Assembly: GCF_036320965.1 (NCBI RefSeq)
Contig: NC_092226.1
Coordinates: 23,299,502 to 23,363,501 of the forward strand
Origin: Panulirus ornatus
Lineage: Eukaryota; Arthropoda; Malacostraca; Decapoda; Palinuridae
DNA length: 64,000 nucleotides
Direction of reading: 5' to 3'
The position numbers and the translations under genes were made by a program. The notes under the pieces are model-generated. The model saw nothing but the letters and a program-made list of their open reading frames with translations, was not told the origin of the DNA and searched no databases. Positions 51,986 through 61,484 of this stretch are shown here, piece after piece. The stretch's first letter is position 1, and each line of letters starts with the position of its first letter.

Positions 51986-52311
51986 AAGCTAGAGATACAT
52001 GTATATACTCAGTAACAATCTATTTCTTATTTCATCAACTGGCTTTGTTATCATTTTTACCTTTATCATGAAAAACCATAATGCCTCTGACCTCTTCCGC
52101 TATGACAAATCGATTCAGAACCCAGTAGTCCACTGCTTTTATGTTTATATTCTCTGTAGATTCTCTGTGTAAAATGAAATTTTCGTGAAAAAGCGAGATG
52201 TTAAAAAGCAATATAAGAAAAAGATAAAACGTGATAGTAAGAAAATAGACGATAAAGAGAGGAAAAGAAATAATGAAAAATACGGGATCAGACATCTACA
52301 TCTCTCTTCAT

Positions 52312-52870
<559 letters not shown>

Positions 52871-52871
52871 T

Positions 52872-53398
52872 ACCCCACCACCTGCAGCATTATCGTCTAC
52901 CACCTGTAGCACCACCCTCCACCACCTGCTGCATTACCCTCCACCACCACCAGCACTACCCTCCACCACCTGCAGCATTACTCCCCACCACCTGCAACAC
53001 CACCCTTCACCACTTGCAGCATTACCCTCCACCACCTGCAGCATTACTCCCTACCACCTGCAAACTAACTACCCACCACCATCTGCAGCACTACCCTCCA
53101 CCACCTGCAGCATTACCCTCTACCACCTCAGCACTACCCTCCACCGCCTGCAGCACTGCCTTCCATCACCTGCAGCATTACTCCCCACCACCTGCAATAC
53201 TACCCTCCACCACCTGCAGCGTTACCCTCCACCACCTGCAGCGTTACCCTCCACCACCTGCAGCGTTACCCTCCACCACCCGCAGCATTACCCTCTTCCG
53301 CCTGCAGCATTACTCTCCACTACCTGCATCACTACCCTCCACCACCTGCAGCATTACTCTCCACCACCCGCAGCATTACTCTCCACCACCACCAACCT
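52872..53398. repeat. 22-bp minisatellite, about 24 copies
   Basis: Unit contains CTGCAGCATTACCCTCCACC, spacing 22 bp (53,216, 53,238, 53,260). The 275-codon frame at 52,678-53,505 has a 22-residue period because the stop-free unit is not a multiple of three. Confidence 0.97.
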
Positions 53399-53559
53399 TG
53401 CAGGGGAGGAGCCCTCCGCGCCACGGTGGTGGTGGTGTTGGTGGTGGTGGTGGGGGATCCTCCAGCACCCGCCCTGGCCGTCATCTTCCAGCAGACGTCC
53501 AGTAAAATGTTCCAGTTACGACGGGGGAGGATCGCGGGGGCCTGGCTAAGCGCTGGGTA

Positions 53560-54135
53560 AACAAACATGGCCCCGCACCCTGTACTTAGTCGGCCGTGTT
53601 CGCTTTTAATTAACTAATTATCATAAATCAGCCGTGTCACGTGGTCTCGCGTGTCCAGACCTCGACTGGAGCCTCCAGCGAGTGGTCTCCCAGGCCCCCG
53701 CCTAGGACGCCGGCAGCAGGTTTCCAGCGGCCACGGGCCAGCGGACGCCCTTCGAAGGTTTCCAACAGCAAAGGGATATTTGGAGGAGGCCAGACACAGT
53801 GTAAGTTTTTGTAAGGGGGCGGGTGGAATACCTGTTCTCTCTCATAGGCGGTGTATGCTCGTGGCCTGTACCCTCGTCTTCAGCGATTGTGTTAACTACA
53901 ATAATATCTCCGGACGACCGGGCCATAAAGACGACCCCGAGTTCCAGCGCCGCTCTCGACGTTCGTCCCAAGCGCGGTAAGACCCATAGTTCGCCCTCCC
54001 TCACAACACGCGGATGGGCCCTTTGGCTAAGGGCTATTGAAATGCAAATTTTAATAATTATCAACTTGCTGGCGCATAAGCCATGACTGCATTTTAAAGA
54101 GCTGTCAGGGAGTCCAATCTGCAACATGATCTTGG
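53560..54135. other. Unique block with homeodomain and POU-type sites
   Basis: Non-repetitive sequence between arrays. TAATTA occurs twice at 53,608-53,620, ATGCAAAT (octamer) at 54,042-54,049, then TTTTAATAATTATCAA. Overlapping open frames (109 and 141 codons) carry no recognised motif. A cis-regulatory element is possible; this is inference. Confidence 0.3.
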
Positions 54136-54184
54136 CTTGTTCAGCTACAGAGTCTCTGGTTGTTCGAACATGATGTATTGCACG

Positions 54185-54760
54185 CGTTGGGGCAGCCCCC
54201 TCGATGGCAGTGGTGGTGGAGGAAGAGGGAGGGAGAGGGGGCCACTGGTGGTGGTGGTGGAGAGGGGCTTGAATGTAGTGGGGGGGGGGGGGAGGCTGTC
54301 AGTGATGGCGAGACTACAAATGTTGGAGGATGACAGTCGTGGTCTAGTGGGGGGGGGAAAGGATGTGGTGATGGTGGTGGTGATGGTGCGGTGGTGAGGA
54401 TGAGAGTACTGATGGAGACATATGGTGGTGAGGGAGATGGTTCTGAGGTGATGATAGGGGTATGCCGCCTACGATGGATATTGGAATAGTAATGGTGGGG
54501 GAGTTTTCCTCTGAGAAATGATGGAGAAAACGATGGTGATGGTGGTGAACGAATGATGGTGATGGTGGAGAATGAATGATGATGTTGGAAAGTGTGAAAG
54601 CTACTAACGACACAGGAAGTGATTGTGATGGGTGGAGCAGATAGGTGTGGTGATGACTGAGAACGTGACTGACTGACGAGCGAGACTGTAATGCTGGTGA
54701 TGGTGCAACTCATGAGGTGATAATGAGGATAATGGTAGTGATGTTGGAGAGGAAATGCTG
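54185..54760. repeat. GGT/GAT-rich low-complexity region
   Basis: TGGTGGTGATGG-type words with a G run near 54,280-54,292; the 190-codon Ser/Pro/His frame on the minus strand is compositional. Confidence 0.8.
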
Positions 54761-54796
54761 GTGATGAAAAATGGAGTGCAAAGGGGGGGTGCTAGT

Positions 54797-54799
<3 letters not shown>

Positions 54800-54861
<62 letters not shown>

Positions 54862-54880
54862 TTCTCTCTCTCTCTCTCTT
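54800..54880. repeat. (CT)n microsatellite
   Basis: CT run to 54,858, an ATTT interruption, then CT to 54,879. Confidence 0.98.
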
Positions 54881-55099
54881 CCTCTTCCATGTGGGACCCA
54901 GCTCTTCTGTTCCCCCCGGCGAGCGCTGCGTCTCCCGTCGTAACTCTCCTTATCTCCTGCTCCGTAATCAGCCATTGTAACTCGAGCCTGGCCGCATGAT
55001 GGAGGTGAGAGGGGTCACTTCTGGGCAAGCGGGACAAACGACCCAGAGAAAATAGGCCGGAATAATGGCGGGAACCAGAGGGTGGAAGGATAAGCCAAG

Positions 55100-55760
55100 A
55101 TGTACTGACACGGGGCAGTACTAACACGGGTAGTAACAGAGTAGTACTAACACGGGAAGTAACAGAGTAGTACCAACACGGGGCAGTACTAACACGGGTA
55201 GTAACAGAGTAGTACTAACACGGGGCAGTACTAACACGGGGTAGTACTAACACAGGTAGTAACAGAGTAGTACTAACACGGGGTAGTACGAACACGGGAA
55301 GTAACAGAGTAGTACTAACACGGGGTAGTACTAACACAGGTAGTAACAGAGTAGTACTAACACGGGGCAGTACTAACACGGGTAGTAACAGAGTAGTACT
55401 AACACGAGGTATTACTAACACGGGTAGTAACAGAGTAGTACTAACACGGGGTAGTACTAACACGGGTAGTAACAGAGTAGTACTGACACGGGGTAGCACT
55501 AACACGGGTAGTAACAGAGTAGTACTAACACGGGGTAGTACTAACACGGGTAGTAACAGAGTAGTACTGACACGGGGTAGTACTAACACGGGTAGTAACA
55601 GAGTAGTATTAAAACGGGGCAGTACTAACACGGGTAGTAACAGAGTAGTACTAACACGAGGTATTACTAACACGGGTAGTAATAGAGTAGTGCTAACACG
55701 GGGTAGTACTAACACGGGTAGTAACAGAGTAGTACTAACACGAGTAGTAAAAGGATAGCA
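55100..55760. repeat. 42-bp minisatellite with ~14-bp subrepeats
   Basis: AGTACTAACACGGGGTAGTA then CTAACACGGGTAGTAACAGA; spacing 42 bp (55,471 to 55,513). The 166-codon minus-strand Leu/Val/Pro frame repeats every 14 residues and is regarded as an artefact. Confidence 0.97.
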
Positions 55761-56060
55761 CTAACATGGGTAGTAACAGGGAAGTACTAACTCGGGGTAG
55801 CAATAGGGTAGTACCAAAAACGGGCAGTAACGAGGCAGTACTAACACGGGGCAGTAAGATGGTAGTACTAATACGGGACAGTAACAGGGGAGCATCAACA
55901 CGGAGCAATAACAGGGCGGTACTAACACGGGGCAGTAACTGGGTAATACTAAAAAGGGGCAGTAACAGGGAAGTACTAAAAAATGGGGCAGTAACAGGGT
56001 AGTACTGATACGGAGCAGTAACAGGGTAGTATTAACACGGGGCAGTAACAGAGCAGTATG
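55761..56060. repeat. Diverged continuation of the 42-bp array
   Basis: GGGGCAGTAACAGGG and GTAGTACTAA words continue at shorter, irregular spacing. Confidence 0.85.
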
Positions 56061-56325
56061 CACAACCTACACACGCTACAAGCTAGACTGTCATATCTGA
56101 TGGTTTAGAGTCTGTAGAGGATGTACAGCAGATCTTGCGGTGGGCGTGGAAGGGAGGTAGAGGGAGGCAGCATGAGGGAGGGAGACGAGTGGATGAGGAT
56201 AGAATGCAAGACGGTGCAGGGTCGAGGATGGCACAGAGGATAGGAGTCTCACCCGTCCATGACCAGTGCCAGATATCAACATCTGAACTACGCCAGGGAG
56301 AATCTACTGGGTAAAGTAACACCGG
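56061..56325. other. No gene seen
   Basis: Unique sequence between the array and the LINE. Confidence 0.45.
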
Positions 56326-56975
56326 ATTGCATAACCGGTCATACGTTGGTCTCTTATCTTTTCCAAGATTTTCTTTTAATCCAAGAATATCTTGGGTATC
56401 ATTGCAACTTGATCTTACGTTGGTCAGGCCACATTTAGATTATGCGGTACAATTTTGGGCTCCGTACTATGCAGTTGATATAGAATGTTTAAGAGAAAGT
56501 ACAAAATCGAATGACAAAAATGATCCCTGGAATTTGAAACCTCACTTATGAAGAAAGGTTAAAAAGACTGAATTTACACTCACTTAAGAGGAGGAGGGCG
56601 AGAGGGGAATTGACTCAAGTTTTTAAATGGGTGAAGGGCATGTACAGCAGATACATGAATAAAGTTCTTAGAATGGCACCACCGTATAGGACATGAAACA
56701 ATGGATATAAATTAGAAAAAAATAGATTCAAGTCGGACGTGGGTAAATATTGGCTCGGGAATAGGGCACTAGATTTATGGAACAAGCTGCCAAGTACAGT
56801 AGTGGAAGCTAGGTCTTTAGGTAGCTTTAAACGAAGGTTGGATAATGTGTTTATGGGTTCAGGAGGTTGGTTGTAAGGTGGACAGGTTCAGGATCTGCCT
56901 TACTTGGGCCAATAGGCCTCTTGCAGAGTCCTCAGTTTTAATGTTCTTTGTTCTTTATATATATATATATATATA
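56326..56975 (+). mobile_element. CR1-like LINE, C-terminal RT and 3' end (second subfamily)
   Basis: VRPHLDYAVQFWAPYYAVDI at 56,423-56,482 matches VRPHLEYAxQFWSPYxxxDI of CR1/Jockey-type elements. It is followed, with shifts, by YEERLKRLNLHSLKRRRARG (56,545-56,605) and LDLWNKLPSTVVEAR (about 56,769-56,813), then SFKRRLDN. The 3' UTR has TTGGGCCAATAGGCCTCTTG and ends in ATGTTCTTTGTTCTT and AT repeats, unlike the CA-tailed family elsewhere in the window. It is 5'-truncated and frame-shifted. Confidence 0.88.
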
Positions 56976-56984
56976 GTAAATCAC

Positions 56985-57532
56985 ATACAAACGTGAAGCG
57001 CTGACATGAGAAATCTTGCTGGAAACATAACTCCAAGCTTGCGACTGTATTTCAAGACATTTTCAAAGATACAGTCAACATGAAGAAGAGAATATACATA
57101 AAAAACCAGCCCACACCACAGCTGAGGAAACAAGGAACAGTTGATCTCAGAAACAAGGAACAGTAGACCAGAACGGTAGAGTGACCTGTCTCTACCTGGC
57201 AAAGGACGTCAGGTCAGCTACTGCTTTCTTAATTGAACCACATTTCAAACAAAGATTTCATTTAAGATATCATCTAATATACACATTCTTTCATTCATGT
57301 TTATGGTGCTGTTAACTTTGATAAGAGAGGTATCAACAATAAACCTTTCTATAAGCGACACACGAGGGTAAACGATTTTTGACTCCCCACAATTCATTGG
57401 ATGTGAATAACCTTCTACGTGTTTGAATATTGAGCTGATTCCGAGGTCGTCCCTACAGAATATTCATGCTGCTGAATCCTTTCCTTTAAGGTTTTACCCG
57501 TTTAGCCAATACTCATGAAAAGCCTGTAATAA
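56985..57532 (-). mobile_element. Penelope-like element 3' part, minus strand
   Basis: The minus strand carries TGKTLKERIQQHEYSVG at 57,450-57,502, matching the GQTGKxLKxRxxQHxYSV block of the GIY-YIG nuclease domain at the C-terminus of Penelope-like polyproteins. Downstream on the minus strand it pairs base by base with the plus-strand copy at 57,533-58,030. Stops show it is inactive. The RT domain is absent. Confidence 0.72.
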
Positions 57533-58028
57533 GATGCATTGACCAAATGGGTAAATCTTTAAAGACGATGCAGCAGGGTAAATATTCTGTAAGACAGCTT
57601 CGGGATCAAATTCAATATTCAAACATAGAGAAGATTATTCACATCCAATGAACTGAGGGAGTCCAAAAGCTGTTTACCCTTGTGTATCACTTACTGAAAG
57701 GCTTATTGTTGAATCTTCTCTTATCAAAGTTAACAGTACTCTGCATATGGATGAAGGAATGTATAAAGTAGATAATATCTTCATGAAGTCTGTGTTGAAA
57801 TGTGGTATAATTAAGAAAGCAGTAGGTGACCTGACGTCCCTTGCCAGGTAAAGGGACAGGTCACTTTCCCGTCCTGGTCCAGATGTTTCCCTGACCAACT
57901 GTTCCTTGTCTTCAGCTGTGGTGTGGGCTGGTTTCGTGTATATAGTCTCTTCATGTTGCCTCCATATCCCTGAAAATAGCTTGAAATACAGTCGAAAGCT
58001 TGGAACTTTTGTTTTCATCATTCCACCC

Positions 58029-58030
<2 letters not shown>
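57533..58030 (+). mobile_element. Penelope-like element 3' part, plus strand
   Basis: MGKSLKTMQQGKYSVR at 57,548-57,595 is the same GIY-YIG block. EGVQKLFTLVYHLLKG (about 57,655-57,703) corresponds to the downstream conserved segment, and the 3' UTR includes GGTGACCTGACGTCCCTTGC. The copy is the inverted partner of 56,985-57,532. The two are joined near 57,520-57,540 at their truncated 5' ends. The 3' end runs into CA and AT repeats. Confidence 0.72.
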
Positions 58031-58166
<136 letters not shown>

Positions 58167-58304
58167 TCATATACACAACCACAACACACTAAAATGAAGT
58201 TATAAACGAACATTGTGTTGTGTGTTGTGGTAGACTATGAAAACAACAGAAATGACAATAGAGAGTTATTACCAATATCTTTAACGTGTCTGCTCACTAC
58301 AGAG

Positions 58305-59190
58305 TGGGACTTAAACACTCGCAGAGCCTTATACCTTGAACTATATTTACTATCGTGCCGTGTTTTATCTTTTAATTCGTAGTCTGCATTCACAGTTCCA
58401 TCATGGAGAGCATTTCTTTTACTTACAACTGACTTGCCACAGAGGTGCTTCACTACATCTTTTCTTTTTTAGCTTCATGTTATGACGTACCATTACTCTT
58501 TCTTTTTATCTTTAAAGGAACTTTTCACTGGTCGACACTGTCAGTTTGTATAAGAAACTTGAAGGTTACATTTAGGTAAACCCCTAATTCTTCGCTCCTC
58601 TATGGTGGGGCAAAGTTATAATCTCCAACTTCCCTTTGTAACTCATACCTCATACTTCAGGCAATCACCCCTGTTGCCCTTCACGGGACTTCCTGTATGT
58701 TCCTTTATATACGGTAAACAAACTCAAGATACATACGCTAACTTGGGTCAGCTATCAACTCTAAACAGTTTATGGAGGACTTCTTTACTCCTGTGCTTAT
58801 GTACAATTCTAATGTCAACCAACAGATGATTTACCTCTTGTTAAATTCTCCCAAGGTGTTCTAGCGATATCTGGAGTACAATGTCGACCCCAACATCTCT
58901 TCTACGCACACTCAGTGTTTCCCGCCACACACACACACATACGTCAAGAGAGGCAACGGTCCTCAGGCGACACGCTCTTGGTAACCCCCAACCCTATTAC
59001 AAAAAGTTGCTCCTCTGACGTACGTCTTCTGTTGCCTTCCACTATTCGATCCACCGGAAAAATGTCTCTCCCTTATGCCTGTCTTGAAATCCAGTTTCTT
59101 TATCAACCTGCTGTTAGGGACGATGTCAAACGCCTTCTGCCACTCCAAGAATATACAATCCACCCATTACCCTCATCTGTTTAGAGATTC
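58305..59190 (-). mobile_element. LINE fragment: RT to 3' end
   Basis: Minus strand: LEWQKAFDIVPNSRLIKKLD begins at about 59,148 and matches the LDFQKAFDxVPHxRLxxKL RT motif. GRQQKTYVRG near 59,045 matches the GRxQRVxVNG block. The SGVPQ and YADD boxes are not recognisable, so there is a gap or strong decay. The 3' UTR (58,310-58,335) aligns with the family at 2.65, 14.7 and 25.0 kb. Confidence 0.78.
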
Positions 59191-59390
59191 TGATGCAAAG
59201 AGAAAGCAATGTAGATGAAATGATTTTGGTGAAGTTGATGACTCTATGGTGAAGGTAATGAGATCATGGTGGAGGTAGTGAGAGAATGTGTTGCGGTTGG
59301 GGAGAAATAATGGTAAGATCGCACTGGCGACTATGGTGAGTCCAGTGGGAGGGAAGCTGCTTAAAGAACAATGCCAAGATGGACCTGAAA

Positions 59391-59394
<4 letters not shown>

Positions 59395-59428
<34 letters not shown>
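59395..59428. repeat. (GT)n microsatellite
   Basis: GT repeat of about 34 bp. Confidence 0.97.
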
Positions 59429-59429
<1 letters not shown>

Positions 59430-59970
59430 GGCAAGCGCTGTTTAGTCATCAGTATGGAGGGAACAGAGGAATGAAATATAGAGGGCTGGGGGAAATCAGT
59501 ATGGAGTAATACAGAAAACAAATACAGAAGGCTGAGGGAAGCATAATAACGCGTACCAATGGCATTACGAAGGCAACGGAGAGCAGTAAGGAGTTTAAAG
59601 ACGCGAGAAGGATATAAGAAAAGGGTTTATTGATAGTAAATAGATTCATGTGTAGATGAGTATGGATGATAGTAGAAGCAATGGGTAACAGCACGGGTGT
59701 GGAAGACAATTCGGAGTCTGATATATAAGAAACGTAAGAAAGACATAAAGAAGATTATTGTACTAAAACAGATACATGGGAGGTTCTTTAATGAAAGATA
59801 TTCCTGTACAGGAGACAGAATGAAGCGAAGGTGAGGAATGTACGTAAGGTAACGAGGAATTAAGAGGCCAGGTGAATAGTAACAACATCAAGGAATAAAA
59901 TATATACGATACCAGCGAATAAGAAAGGTAAGGATAGGAATAAGTAGATTATGATAAGGAAGAGGGTATG
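59429..59970. other. No gene seen; purine-rich
   Basis: A/G-rich unique sequence; no exon recognised. Confidence 0.5.
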
Positions 59971-59974
59971 AAGA

Positions 59975-60100
59975 GAGAGAGAGAGGTGAGGGATACAGAG
60001 ATATCAGGGTAGCGGAAGGGCATGGTCGAGAGACTGAAGAGAGAGGTGAGGGATGCAGAGACTTCAGGGTGGAGGAAGGGCATGGTCGAGAGACTGATGT
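59975..60100. repeat. ~62-bp tandem duplication
   Basis: GAGAGAGGTGAGGGATRCAG through AGGGCATGGTCGAGAGACTG occurs twice in tandem. Confidence 0.92.
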
Positions 60101-60214
60101 GTAAGTAGAGGATTAAATAGGGTGTGCAAGACGATGAGAAGATTAGTTCTCAAGTCATCGAGTAAAGACGGGACACTGAGGGACGGTGAGTGTCTCTGCT
60201 GCTTGTGTTTTTGG

Positions 60215-60270
60215 AGGAAGGAGGCAGCAACTGAAGGAAGGAGGCAGCAACTGAAGGAAGGAGGAAGGGT
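60215..60270. repeat. 20-bp repeat, 3 copies
   Basis: AAGGAAGGAGGCAGCAACTG occurs twice in tandem, preceded and followed by partial copies. Confidence 0.92.
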
Positions 60271-60459
60271 GGGGGGGAGGGGATATTCAGGATGCTTGAC
60301 ACGTCCCTGTCACAAAGCACCACCTCATGACCTTAATTATGTGTCATGCAGCGTCAGATCATGACGCTACGGTACATCTTGTGTGAGACGGCAACACAGT
60401 GTATCCTGTGTCTCAGTTTTCATCACGCTACACTGAATCCTGTATGAGCTTAAGACTCA

Positions 60460-60705
60460 GTATACCTCCTTTTGTAGGTATGATACACAGGTGTTTATTA
60501 AAACTACAATGGTGAGGTGCAATGGTACCTGCAGGTGTAGTACACAGGTGCGCAAATAAAACAACTCGACACTGCAGTACACCTGTACCAACTACCAGGT
60601 GTAATAAACAAATGTGCAGCAACACCACAACACTATGGTGCTCACGTACCAAGAGTTGTGGTCCACAGGTGTGTTAGTAATATACACCGTCACCTACTGG
60701 TGTAG
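60460..60705. repeat. ~61-bp diverged tandem repeat, 4 copies
   Basis: TACC starts at about 60,464, 60,526, 60,587 and 60,647. Each copy carries an AGGTGTAGTACACAGGTGTG-type segment. Confidence 0.8.
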
Positions 60706-60719
60706 AAACGAGAATATCA

Positions 60720-60721
60720 CA

Positions 60722-60756
<35 letters not shown>
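60720..60756. repeat. (CA)n microsatellite
   Basis: CA repeat of about 35 bp. Confidence 0.97.
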
Positions 60757-60758
<2 letters not shown>

Positions 60759-61008
60759 CTGCTTAAAGCCACATCTCTTAATCACTACACAAACCAGCCA
60801 TGAACTTTGTTATCTCTCGTTTCCAAAAAGGATGGTTATGTTCACGAAAAAATAGTTTAGATGTTTAAATGTTCGTTGGTTAGTTGGTTTGGGCTTTAGT
60901 CCTATCAACTGCCAGAGTCGTTAAAGGTCGTTAATGTCACGCTACTACATCCACCGAGGGAAAATAAATCCTTGAACACCATCATCAGGTGTTGAGGATA
61001 ATTCTAAC
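60757..61008. other. No gene seen
   Basis: Unique AT-rich sequence preceding the 41-bp array. Confidence 0.45.
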
Positions 61009-61336
61009 GCCACATACAGTCCCACTATGTGCATGAGAAGGTCCATAAAGCCACATACAGTCCCACTATGTGCATGAGAAGGTCCATAAAGCCACATACA
61101 GTCCCACTATGTGCATGAGAAGGTCCATAAAGCCACATACAGTCCCACTATGTGCATGAGAAGGTCCATAAAGCTACATACAGTCCCACTATGTGCATGA
61201 GAAGGTCCATAAAGCTACACACAGTCCCACTATGTGCATGAGAAGGTCCATAAAGCCACATACAGTCCCACTATGTGCATGAGAAGGTCCATAAAGCCAC
61301 ATACAGTCCCACTATGTGCATGAGAAGGTCCATAAA
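61009..61336. repeat. 41-bp tandem array, 8 copies
   Basis: Unit contains CACATACAGTCCCACTATGT then GCATGAGAAGGTCCATAAA. Copies start at 61,009 and every 41 bp after, with only two or three substitutions in the whole array. Confidence 0.98.
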
Positions 61337-61484
61337 GCCACGTAGGGTTAAATGATCTACCTTACTGCACATTCGTGATGGAATCAAAAAAAAAAAATCA
61401 TTTTACTTTTAGTAATAAAGTTCTTTTTTCTTGTCACATCTGTATGTGGGACATTCAAGGGAAACTGTACAACACAGTTATGAT
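61337..61484. other. Spacer between two arrays
   Basis: AT-rich unique sequence with an A run near 61,387-61,397. Confidence 0.6.

Noticed and set aside
54141..54713. 190-codon Ser/Pro/His-rich minus-strand frame
   Set aside because: GGT/GAT-rich low-complexity sequence with no domain.
55215..55715. 166-codon Leu/Val/Pro repeat frame resembling a membrane protein
   Set aside because: It is a 42-bp satellite; 42 is a multiple of three, so periodic peptides are automatic.
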